64,000 bases of DNA. It comes from Nematostella vectensis. Its lineage: Eukaryota > Cnidaria > Anthozoa > Actiniaria > Edwardsiidae. The notes beneath the pieces are model-generated. The model made no database searches, was not told the origin of the DNA, and saw only the letters and a list, made by a program, of their open reading frames with translations. The position numbers and the translations under genes were made by a program. The stretch covers positions 5,282,703 through 5,346,702 of the forward strand of contig NC_064037.1 in assembly GCF_932526225.1 (NCBI RefSeq). The letters are read 5' to 3'. Shown in pieces: positions 1-12,100 of this stretch (positions are counted from its first letter, which is position 1; each line of letters opens with the position of its first letter).

Positions 1-480
1 TAATACATGAGATGTAATCATTTCAGTAGCTATTTTCATGGCCACCACTTAGACCCAAATAGCTTACTGCGTATGTACAGGCATGCAGCTCAGGGTAGGT
101 ACACGGGTTGTGCCCCTCCCACTCAACCACTGAAGGCACTCAATTTCTCAAAGATGCGACTAACTCCAGCTAAAAAGATGCGACTGACTCCACCTGATAA
201 TGGGCGTTGATGCTATAGATGACTTAAAAGAAGCGAAAAAGCTTTTCTATCTTCTTCTTGCAAGAAAAGCGCAACATGAGAAAAAGGAGAAAAGAAAGAG
301 AGCGAGAAAGACAGCGAATCAGATATGAGCGAGGATTTTGATGACGCAGAATGAGCGCTTATAGCATTAAAACGTTTTGATCATATTTTAGATATGGAAC
401 ATAAGCATTTTTGCTCGGAGGGAGCGCAGCGACCGGAGAGCAAGTCTAATCTTGGTATGGCATATGCGAAAAGCTGATTT

Positions 481-898
481 TTCGTGTCCACACCACAGGC
501 TTCCCAATCGGCTGATTTGTATTTTTATTTCATGCTGATCAGTGGTCCTTTTCGAGAACCCCCTGTACTGAAACATGTTCGTCCCGTACTCCGAGCATTC
601 ACTTTCTAATAGAAACTTCTAGTATAATATTATATAGCGGAAATCATAAAAAGATGTATCTAGGGTGTACTCGCGCATGCGCGAGTTTCATATAGTGGAT
701 GCAATTTTTCGTCTCCACGCCACAGGTTTCCCAGTCGGCTGATTTGTATTTTGATTTCATGCTGATCAGTGGTCCTTTTCGAGAACCCCCTGTACTGAAA
801 CATGTTTGTCCCGTACTCCGAGCATTCACTTTCTATTAGAAACTTCTAGTATAATATTATATAGCGGAAACCATAAAAAGATGTATTTAGGGTGTATC
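481..898. repeat. Two direct copies of a ~190-bp repeat, 227-bp period
   Basis: The block at 481-672 recurs at 708-898 with only scattered substitutions. Both copies share the segment around 'ctgatcagtggtccttttcg' and end in the same AT-rich tail. The 35-bp spacer between them contains the perfect palindrome tcgcgcatgcgcga (671-684). It is probably a tandemly duplicated non-autonomous element; the family was not identified. Confidence 0.75.
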
Positions 899-1854
899 CA
901 GGTTTGCATTGTATAGATAAAACGTGGCTAAATACGTATCCTGGACTCCTGGATGTGTGTATGCCAAAAAACTGCCCCAAGCCGAGACAAGTTTTAACTT
1001 TAAAAACTAAGAAGTATGATTTAACACTTCGTCAAATTATATAGTAGAGAAAACACCCAAAGAAATCAGTGATTCTCCTTTTAAAATTCAAACACTTTGA
1101 CCCCCCTTTAGACCTTGGCAATTTCTCGAAGCCCCCCCCCTCCCCACAGTATCCCTACGCCCCCCCCCCCCCCCCTCGGGATAATAAATAAATTTTTCCT
1201 TACTTTCCATAATATCTGTGACTGCACATCCCCTCCACATCTAATCATGATTGTTTGTTATGGTTATCAGACTTCACCTTTTCTTTTCTAGACATACAAT
1301 GCCTTTAATTAAATAATTTATTTTGTTTAATAAAATAAGACTACAGGCAATTTGTTTTTGTTCTATTTCTCTTATAAAACAAACAGAGAAACCATGAAAC
1401 AAAGGGTTAATGATCAGCCAAGACGGTGGCTGCAAAGAAAAGGGGGTATTGCATAAATCTGGCTTTTGGAAAATGTGCGAACTGCCCCACACAAATCTAA
1501 AAGAATATAAACCTTGCAATTGAATACCTTAAATGACGTAATAGCATAAGTCCAGGGTTATAATAATAGCCCTTTTCTAGAATAGCGTAGGTTAGGCTGG
1601 AATTTCTTGTACGTAGGAGAAATGATCTGTTAATCTGGAGTGAAGTTTCTGTTATTTAGTATATATACATGTGGTTGTAACTTAGTTCAGTACGCATTTA
1701 CGGATAGACGGAATCGGATAGTGATGATTGTACGGTTATTAAACGTCGGCCATAATAAACACGGAAAACTCAGCCGAGAGTTGTAGTTAGTGAACCAGCA
1801 AGCAAATGAGAGATAAGGCTTTCACAACAGCGCACAACAACACTTATTTAAAAA

Positions 1855-2124
1855 ATGGCTTCCGCTGAGGCGATGTTGTCTTTTTTGTTGCAAATGGTGG
1901 GAAATAGTGCCCAAAAAAGAGCTTCGACCGCGAGACAAAGGGCTATTAGGAGAAGAAATGCATATATGATGAGGCGGCGGAGAATTTCTTTTGCTTTTTT
2001 TGTTGTTGTTGTTGTTTTGGTCGCTTATTTACAGCAGCTTCCCGTACGAGATGTTTGGGTACGGTCGCGATCAATCTGGGCCAGTCGTCAGGAGCAATGG
2101 GAGGATGGTCAGGATTTTTCCTAG
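1855..2124 (+). pseudogene. Short ORF, possible PIF/Harbinger-type transposase N-terminus
   Basis: This 89-residue frame opens with an Arg-rich stretch (around residues 24-43), then a Val-rich run encoded by a GTT repeat, then RDVWVRSRSIW near residue 65. A short 'R-x-VWVR' segment following an Arg tract is a common opening of PIF/Harbinger proteins in cnidarian genomes. No DDE domain follows, so it would be a fragment at most. It could equally be chance coding in repeat DNA. I would not treat it as a host gene without homology support. Confidence 0.25.
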
Positions 2125-2486
2125 TGCATTCCTTCAGCCGTTGCTGAATGCCTCCCTCCCTCCCCTCCCCTCCCCCACACACACACACTTGCTCAATAAA
2201 AGGAGAGTCTCCTCGTGTCCCAACGTCCGCCCCCTCTTCGTGCACTCATTTTTGGCCGCCATCTCGGTTACACACGGTTTAAACTACCTCGCGTGGTAGT
2301 TTAGTTTAAACACGTTTTAGACCTGTTTAGTTGGGGGAGCGTGCGGTGTGAACGGTCCAAATTTTAAACACGTTTAGTTAAACAACCTTTAATCATATTT
2401 AACTTTCTGGTGTGAATGGGGTATTGAAATTCCTGGTTCCCGAAGATGGCTGAGAAAAGGCAAGCGATTCTGAATTTTTCGATATC

Positions 2487-2632
2487 GGGGCCGTAGCAGG
2501 GGCTGGGGGCACTGGGGGCATGTGCTCCACCAGTAAGGGCGTGGCTGTTCCCCCTCCTCCAAATTTTTCTTAATGTTTCTGTATTGTGCACCCCTCCCCG
2601 CAATCTTACGTGGCCAGCTACGGCTATGCGGT
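2487..2632. mobile_element. MITE-like repeat with GGCCGTAGCAGG ends
   Basis: It begins near 'ggggccgtagcagggg' and ends near 'ggccagctacggc', which are imperfect inverted termini. The same family recurs at 5586-5756 and near 50326-50481. The interior is G/C-run rich and contains the shared 'tttcttaatgtttctgt' segment. Confidence 0.5.
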
Positions 2633-3150
2633 TTGGAAATTTTTCCGTTACTTTTATTGTCATTGTAGCAGATATTTCACGTTCGGTGATAATTCACATT
2701 CTGTCACTCTTAAAGATTTTACGGTGTTAAACAAGCAAGAGAAAATATTCAATTCCAACTTAATTCAATTCAGAATCGCTTGCCTTTTCTCAACGAATGA
2801 TAACTTTGAAGTCACTGGGTTGACAATAAATTGAATAAATAGAAAACTGTCGGGCATTTAGTACATTGAGGACCTTTCCCGACTGTCGGCATTTAGCCAC
2901 TGCGTTAAAATTATCTCCGTGATTCGTATAATTGCTAAAAAAAAATTGTCCGTGATTCGTTGATTACTTACCCCGGAAACCCGGGAAGGGGTTACCTTTG
3001 TTAGACTCTAACCCAGTCTCTAGCGTCTTGAAGCTAGGAACGCCTAGCGAAAATAAACATCTTTTTTGTTATATTTTTTTGTTAAAAGAAAGTAACTAAG
3101 TTGCTTTGTTTCTTCTTCCTATCATTATTGATTTTTCCATAAGTCAAGTG

Positions 3151-6100
3151 ATGGTTCTACCAAATTACTTCAACTCTCGCTACGGATGGTTTCTTCGATC
3201 TTTTGGTCGCGTTTCTCCTCGAAGAAAGCACTCTACGAACGATTTCAACACTTTGGCCCGACCAAGGAGAATTTGGATCTTGGCCTCTTTGGGTATAATT
3301 AGTTCTAGTTTAGCGTATTTTTTCCTACCATCTCGAGAAGATGTTCAATGTGAGCAAGAAAACGAGGCTAAAGACAAAAAACGACGAAAATGTAAGCACA
3401 GTAATGACGTATCCTTTATTAGTAATGACGTATCCACTATCACGTTTTAAAATAATATTGTTTTAAATAATCCAAACTCCACCCAAAGTTCGTGATTTAC
3501 CCAAGCGTTTACGTGCCGTTTTGTCTTAAGTGTGCCAAACCTTTTCGCAAATCGGGAGACTTTGACAAACCTTGGACACTGATGTTTAGTCATAGCTGTT
3601 ACTAACTAGCGTTAGGCGGGTGTCACAAGATTTTGGACTTTATCACAAGCCTAATTTATGCTTTCCCATTGTTGCCATATATTAAACGGTAACCTATAGA
3701 TGTTGAGCTTTGTTTGCGAGGCAAAACAAGACAAACACCCGGGTTACTCAACAATAACATTTAAGTTAAAGATATTAGAGTAAAATGACAATTAGCATTG
3801 AATATTATCCTCGTAATTTACAAAACATATCAAACAAAAGGAACGGCACTATAAAATAATCGTATGAAATTAATTTCATACGTATATATATAAAGAAAGG
3901 AGAACTCACCTCAAACATGTCCACTCTTAGCAAGAGACAAACAAGAGTGGTGACCAGTACATCTGATGACAGCAATAAATGCCATTGATATGCCATCTTT
4001 GTTTTGATTCATGACAGTTCAACGACTTTTCACCAGGGGAGGGTTCGAGTCAATTGTCCTTGGATGTACATTCCAAATAATGAAAAACCTTTCTCTAGCC
4101 AAAAATTGCTAACAAATTACAATCGATGACAATAACTTTAGTCATGGAAAGCATAAAATTCCTTATTTTCAAAGAATCTTATTTATGTGAGAAAGTTTAT
4201 ATATTCTCTGTATTCGCCCACATTGGCTCTCCCTCTCAGTGTCAAACATTTTAGCTATCTGTGCATGTGATATCAACTCTTGTCCACTACTTACTGTATC
4301 AACACCAAGATGTTGCATATGGATACACTATCCTTTTAACTCTAAAAAGTTCACAGTGTAAAGTATACAAAGTTTATATCCATTTATAAAGAAACTAACT
4401 GCTCAGCTTTGAAAACTCACACAAACGTGGAAATAAAGCCTTGATAATAAATGCAGCACCAACTTGACATTGACTTCATCACTCACTTTACTTCTCTCTA
4501 CTTTATTTAAAACTGCAAATGTCAAGAGGGATAGCAAATGGTCAATTTTGAGGAATTCTGAAATGGCGAGAGGGCTGTTTTTAAAATCTGTGAAATTGAG
4601 ATCTTGCTTATTTCTTTTGAATGATTTGAGAATGAGAAATTGAATCTATAAAATCAGTGAATTTGGGATGCCTTAAAATTTTGTGTAAAAATCAAAATGT
4701 TCTGGGGACCATTTTTGCCACCTCTTCAAGAGATATATGCAACACTGTGCAACTGTCTGCCATACAACATTTTAGTTAGAACTTCATTAGTTTTGATTGT
4801 GTTAATTTGTTCCATTCAGATATTAATAGTGTCTCTTCACTGTTTCTAAGGTTGAAAATTGGGTATTATACTGTTAATCCTTGGGGGTGGACTCCATAAA
4901 GACAGAAGCAAAATTATCAGTAAAATCACAGGGGCGGATCTAGCTATTCGCTAAAGGGGGGGTTTGGCTCAGTGACAAAGGGGGGAGGAGGTAGTTTTTT
5001 GTTACGTATGGCTTTCTGGCAGCCCAAAAGGGCCTCCCCCTAGATCCGCTACTGAATCAATTTTAGCCCCAAGAGATAGCCTTTTAGGTGTGGTCAACAG
5101 CAATTCTCTGCTTAAAAGATAGCAATTGAGTGTAGTCAAGCACTGAAAACACATGTTCAGTTTTCAATATTTTTTTTGCTGAATATATAGACTGATCACC
5201 CCTATCTACTTTTGTGGAAAACCCTCCCGCCCCCTGCTCCCAGATATACAAGCTGATGTTATTTGCAACTTGACATTGCCTCTGTTTCCCAGTCATCTAA
5301 ATTGTCATGTGCTATCAAGGAAGCCCAGGTGTACATATCACAGCTTCAGGTTGAGACTGGCACGCCTGGCCTAGTAGCTGCCGTCAGTGTTGATGGCACA
5401 CTGGTCTGGAGTGAGGGGCTTGGGCTTGCTGATGTAGAGAACCATGTAAAGTGCTCTCCTAAATCTGTGATGAGGATAGCTAGCATCAGTAAATCACTAA
5501 CAGCTGCTGCAGTTGGTAAGTTGAGACTTGAACCTGAACATTTTTACAATCCCCCTTAAAAAAGCCTTATTATATCATTTGTACTCAGAGCCGTAGCAGG
5601 ACATGTAAGATTGGGGGGGGGGGGGGGGACATCACAGAAACATTAAGAAAATATTTGGGGACACATCCACACACCCCCTGGTCATTTCCTTATAATTTTT
5701 TAAAATATTGGGGGTGGGCACGTTCCCCCAGTGCCCCAACCCCTGCTACGGCCCTGGTACTCAGAGATCTATGCAGCCCTAGAATTTATTCTGCTGCCTA
5801 GTTAAGATAAAGAGGGGAAAGTGCGATGGGGTGTGACAGCTCCAAATGGGTACTAGGCCTTATATTATGGCAGGAGATAATTTGGGATTTTAGCTCTCAT
5901 ACATTTCCTCTAAATTTTCAGTAAAAAAAGAGGGGGGGTGTGGCCGCCGTCTCGCTTTCTTGTCACATAAATCACAAATTCGATCAAAGGACAACTCATA
6001 ACTCGACCAAAATTGGTTCCTATTAATCAACAAATACGTACATATCAATTACAGAAATATAACATAACATAAGCAGTAAAAATACGGAAAACTAAACGAA

Positions 6101-9100
6101 ATCAAATAATTTACAAGGTAGTTGTGGCCTTCGCTTACACAAACATGCAATGGCTCTCCCGGTCACGAGATCTAACCGATATTTGTTCGCGCGCTCGCGC
6201 ACTAATCGGCAGCTGTCCGTAACACCCGGCCCCAACAGGAGACCAACAGGGCGACTGTTCCTGAACATAACTAACCTATAACAATCTTAACACAGTTGTA
6301 TATTTAAGTGTCCGTATCGGCATCTCCCTCCAAGACACAGAGCTTGTCCACAGGTCTCAGTACGACAGACGATTTCGTCTTCACTCTCGCCTGTCGTACG
6401 CACCCGTCTCTTCCGCGGTAGACCGCTGTTACGCGACTAAGATCCCATGAACCTCTTGGCTTGGTGTCGTCCACAACGAGGATCATATCTCCAACTGCCA
6501 CATTACGCCTCACACGCTTCCACTTGGACCGGGTCTGTAGTAAAGGGAGATATTCCCGGACCCAGCGTCGCCAGAACTGGTCAGCACAGTATTGAACTTG
6601 CCTCCAACGTCTACGCCTATACACATCTTCCTTCCTGAACACTCCTAGGGGTAAAGATGCACCCGCTCTAAGCAACAGAAGATGATTTGGCGTGAGAGCC
6701 TCAGCATCCTTTGTATCATCCGAGATCGTCGTCAACAGACAACCATTCACAATTGCTTCAACTTCACAGAACAATGTAGTCAATCCCTCTTCGTCTTAAT
6801 GTTGTTGCTTGAGCAAAGCTCTCAGAACCTTGCGCACCGTCCTGATGGGTCTCTCCCACACACCTCCCATGTGTGACGCGGCAGGAGGGTTAAAGACCCA
6901 GCGAACCTCTTGCTGCATCAGGTAATCTTGTATATCTTGCTGATTCCAATCAGCGATGGCCTCTCTCAACTCTTTCTCAGCACCTGTAAAATTAGTGCCG
7001 TTGTCAGACCTCATCTCTTGTGGGGCACCTCTCCTAGCAATGAAACGCCGCAACGAGTTTATGAACGACGGCGTGTCCATGTGGTGAGTCACTTCAAGAT
7101 GTACGGCTCGGGTGGTGAGGCACGTAAACATGACTCCATAACGCTTAACTTCGCTTCTTGACCTCTTGATCATGAAGGGACCAAAGCAGTCTACGCCGAC
7201 ATACGAAAACGGTGGACTGTCTGGTGTCACCCTGTCCCATGGCAAATCCGCCATTCTTTGTTCGCACGGAGATTGCTGTCTACATCTGCAACTGAAACAC
7301 GACTTCAAGACCCGACGTACGGTCTCCCTTCCCTTTACCGGCCAGAATCTCTGGCGTATCATTCCTAGGACGTGCTCCCTTCCGCTGTGACCTGATATCT
7401 CGTGATAGTGTCTGACGATCAGGTCCACGATGTGGTGGTGCCTCGGTAAGATCATGGGCGACTTGACATAAGTGCCTAAAGGAGCGTGCTCTAGTCGACC
7501 ACCAACTCTCAGCAAACCGTCGATGACAACAGGATCTGAATCGCTGATGAGGCTAGACTTCTTCACATACTTCTTCCTTGCTTTCATTTCTGGTGGATCA
7601 GACCTGCTCGCATTGAGATCATCGAGCTCCCTGCGGAAGTGTCGTTGCTGAACAAATCTAACGACGCAGAACTCAGCATTTCTCATCTCGGTCAGGGAAA
7701 TCGGGCCAGTCGATGGCACTTCCGCGTTACCTCCTTCCTTCTTGGAGCGGGCCTTTGCCATCAACCAGGCTTTGAACCTTAACAGCCATGCCCCTCCTTT
7801 CTTAAGGTCGTACAACGAAGAGTATCTCTTTATGAAATCTCCCACAACGTCAGGGGCTTCGCCAGTTGTGACCGCATGCACTTGCACCTGCCTTTTCACT
7901 TCCAGATCCTCTTCACTAGATCCCCTAGCGCTTCAGGTAACTTGGGCCACTCATGCTCTTCCTTCCACAGGAATTCCGGGCCATGTATTCATCGACCACT
8001 CTTCAGCATCTCATCTGCAGACAGGCCGCGTGACGCGTCGTCAGCTGGGTTATGTGAAGTGCTTACATATCGCCAGTTTGCAGGGGATGACCCATCATGG
8101 ATTACTCCGAGGAGGTTCGCTACAAATGTGTGGAAACGCTTAGAATCATTATTGATATACCTCAGAACAGCCGTGCTGTCAGTCCAAAAGAACGAGCCAC
8201 TTATGCGAACATCCAATTCCCTCCGGCACATCTTATCTAGCCTCACTGCAACGGTTGCTGCTGGCAATTCTAAGCGAGGAATAGTCATCTTCTTGACGGG
8301 TGCCATATGGGACTTACCGATCACTATTGAACAATGAACTTTTCCTTCAGCATTCGTCTGTCTTAGATAGCTCACAGCACCGTACCCTAGCTCCGAGACG
8401 TCTGCGAAATGGTGTAGTTGGGCATCAACTACTTTCCCAAAGTCCGCTGGTTTATGACAACGGCTCACTCTAAGTCCGTTCAACGTCTTGAGCTCATCTA
8501 GCCACTTGTTCCATCTCACCAGGTAGTCTCCAGTAATCTCGTCGTCCCATCCATAGTCATTCCGACATAGATCTTGCAATAGCACCTTTGCTGGTAGGAT
8601 GAACGGACTTGCAAAGCCCAAGGGGTCGTACACCGATGACACTACACTTAAAAGGCCCCTGCGAGTGGCTGGTCTATTCTTCTCACTGATACTAAACGTA
8701 AGCTCATCTGCCTCTACATCCCAACGGACACCTAGGGCGCGTTCAGAAGGAAGTTCATCCGCGTGTAAATCAAGATTCTTCACGTTCTTTGCACGAGCAT
8801 CAGAGGGGATTTTCTCTAGGACCTCACGTCTGTTGCTAACCCACTTCGTCAAGTTGAAGCCCCCTTTTGTCAACAGACGTGTCAGTTCATCACTCAGCAA
8901 CACCGCCTTTTCAATACTGTCAACAGACCTTAGGCAATCATCGACGTAGAAGTTATTACGCACAGTCTTAACCGTCTCTTCGTCGAATTCTCGTGCGTTA
9001 TCGTCTGCTGTCTTAAGTAATGCATAGTTAGCACAGTTTGGAGACCAGATCCAACCAAACAGATGAGTAGCCATGCGGTTATCTTCTGGAGGTCTGTCAA

Positions 9101-12100
9101 AGTTATTATCTGGAAACCACAGAAAGCGCAGCGCGTCTCTGTCGTCCGGCGTGACTCTAACCTGGTTGTACATTGCCTCTATGTCGCTCATCATGGCTAC
9201 AGGTTCTTCTCTGAATCTCATTAGTACACCAACAAGCTTGTTAGTAAAGTCCGGACCGCGTAACACTTGTTCATTGAGTGAAGTACCTCGATACTTGGCT
9301 GCGCAGTCAAACACAAGGCGTGGTTTGTCAGGCTTGTGTTGACTGGTTACGAAATGGTGAGGGATGAACCAAAGCTTCCCGTCGTTCCGCTGCAAACCGT
9401 CATCAGCCACCTTCTCGGCGTACCCCTTCTCGAGCAGGGTCTCGGTGGCGCTGCTATACTTCTTCTTCATCTCCGGATCCCGTTCAAGCTTTCTTTTTGT
9501 GAGACGGAGACGATGCTCTGCCATTGGCCTGTTGTTAGGTAGTCCATACCTCTCGTCCTTCCATGGAATGGAAACCTCGTAGTGACCGTCGTTCAATTGC
9601 GCGGATCTCTCATATATACCAAGCGCCTTCCGATCACTTTGGGACATAACAGTCGCGTCATCCGCTATCGACTCACTAAATTCGATGTCCACATACTTGT
9701 TGAACTGTTCTGACAGCACCTTGTCTGTGCGGAGGAAGTTCACTGTGCGTCTATTCTCATCACACCTTCCCATAGGACCGTTTATCGTCCATCCGAACTT
9801 AGTCTTGACAGCATAAGGACCACCGACAACTCCCTGACTCACTTCGTCTGGTTGCAACATCGCCGCATTGTCCTGTCCAACTAAAAGCTCGACGCATTCG
9901 TTCAAACGCTTTGGAAGTTTGATGCCGGACAGATGTGGCCACCTATCAACATCTTCTTGACTTGTGATGACATCATCCCCGATGTTCAGCGAACGCATGC
10001 TCAGCACCTCAGGAAGCTCCATCATTACAACCTCGTCCAAGTCCATCATCTCCAAGCTTACCCAAGATGATGCAATCACGTTGTCTTCTTTCTCGATTGT
10101 CGACAGGGAAACCTCGATTGGGGAGCCTTCTACACCAAGATCGTTCATCAACTTCTGGCTGCACCAGGTGGATGTAGAACCGCTGTCCAACAGCGCGTAC
10201 GTTTCCACGATCCTTTCTTTTCCTCGGCTTTAACCTTGACCGGAACGATTGGCAAAGCTTTTTTCCCGGCCCCAGTCACTGTTCCTAGGCCGACGAATTC
10301 ATCAGAAAATGCTCGGGGCTCTCCTTGACGCTCCGTTCGATGACTTACTTGCTGATCTTTCAGAACAAATTCACCTAATGCATTATGAAGACACTCAAGA
10401 TGTTTCCGTGTCAGCTGACAGTCCGGTTTCTTGCATCCTTTGGGCCATCGGCAGCCTCCAGCAAAATGGGTAGAAGAGAAACAGTTTTCACAAAATTTCT
10501 TCTGTCGTACAAAATCTAGCTTCTCTTTGCTGGTCTTCGCCTTAAACTCTCTACAATCTTCTACTCTATGGTTGGACTGACAAAGATAGCACTTAAGCCT
10601 TGGCGACACAATGTCAGGCGACGACCGTCTTTCAGGTGGACGCTGCAGAGGCTTGTCTTCCGAGCGACCGAGTTCCGGAGGTTTTGCGCCGATACTGAAG
10701 TTCTGTCTTCGTGGGGGGTTCTTGATTCCCTTCTTCGTGATGTCTTCTCCTGAGCTGGGCTTCTTCACGTCCATCAGACTTCCATACACAGGGTCATTCT
10801 TCCCCTTAGCTGGGCTTCTTCACGTCCATCAGACTTCCATACACAGGGTCATTCTTCCCCTTAGCTGGGCTTCTTCACGTCCATCAGACTTCCATACACA
10901 GGGTCATTCTTCCCCTTAGCTGGGCTTCTTCACGTCCATCAGACTTCCATACACAGGGTCATTCTTCCCCTTAGCTGGGCTTCTTCACGTCCATCAGACT
11001 ACCATACACAGGGTCATTCTTCCCCTTAGCGACACAACGCACCAGAGCGTGCACGTCAGCAACGTTGGGATCTCGCCCCGTCTCGCGTATTTCTTGCACC
11101 TTTGTCTGCCAGCGCGACTTCACAAACCCCGGTAGGCGACCTAGAATCTGGAGTAGTCTAGACTCAGTATTTATCTGCATCAACCGTCCAGCAACCCTCA
11201 AGCTGGTCTCACAGTTTTCTAAATCATCAGCTAAATCATTCAAAGCTTCTCTGTCATTAGCATGGATAGGTGGACCGTCAGCAACCTTGCTTATCCATGC
11301 GTTGGTGACCACGAAGGCATCACCAAACCTTTCTTTTAGCAGTCTCTTAGCCTTGGAATAACCTTCTTCTGGATCCATCATGACGCAGCACGAGGTGACA
11401 TCACGTGCTTTGCCGGTACACGACTGAGATAGAAGGTGCAAGCATCGCTAGTACAACTCTCCACATTCACTTGAAATGACCGCATGAACGCAAAATAATT
11501 CAATGGGTTCCCATCGAACAAGGTCAAAACAGGGCGTGGCAGTCTCTGCGCTCTTATCTGTCTCTCTACCTGGTCATGAACTTTCACTAGCGACTTAAGC
11601 ATCTGCGCACCAGATTGCAGGGGTGAAGCACTGCATGATGGGGATTGTGGTATAAACGCTGGCGCATTGGAATTGAGAGGGGTAGACTGTATTGGCCTTG
11701 GGGAATTCTTATCAGGAATGGGTACCCTGTGGTCTTGTTGCGAAGGACCTGGGAATGGGTCCTCACCTTCATTTGCTAAAGGGATAACTGAATCATTGTT
11801 ACTTTGCTTGGGCAAAGTACTGATAGGGGCCTCGGGAACCTCAACCATATTGGGATCCCTGTGGTCTTGCCGCGAAGAAACTGGGAATGGGTCCTCACCC
11901 TCATTTGCTAAAGGGATAACTGAATCATTGTTACTTTGCTTGGGCAAAGTACTGATAGGGGCCTCGGGAACCTCAACCATATTGGGATCCCTGTGGTCTG
12001 TGATAGGGGATGGAATAGACTCCACCCTTTTCCCTTCACATCCTACACTACCCCCTTCATTAACGGCCCTCCCGTGTTTCTGCAGCTCGTACTACATAAA

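Larger units (their letters stand above)
1..3100. other. Intergenic region upstream of LACTB
   Basis: I find no convincing complete gene here. The stretch holds a 227-bp direct repeat (481-898), poly-C/poly-T runs around 1131-1175, a possible transposase remnant (1855-2124), and a GCCGTAGC-ended MITE-like repeat (about 2487-2632). Short open frames elsewhere show no recognisable domain. Confidence 0.6.

Noticed and set aside
1991-2299. Plus-strand 102-residue ORF rich in Leu/Phe
   Set aside because: It arises from a GTT/TTG-rich stretch and microsatellite-like CCTCCC runs; it overlaps another frame and has no domain.
6447-9582. Several plus-strand ORFs across the BEL element (for example 7742-8337, 8599-8949)
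   Set aside because: They are antisense shadows of the pol coding segments.
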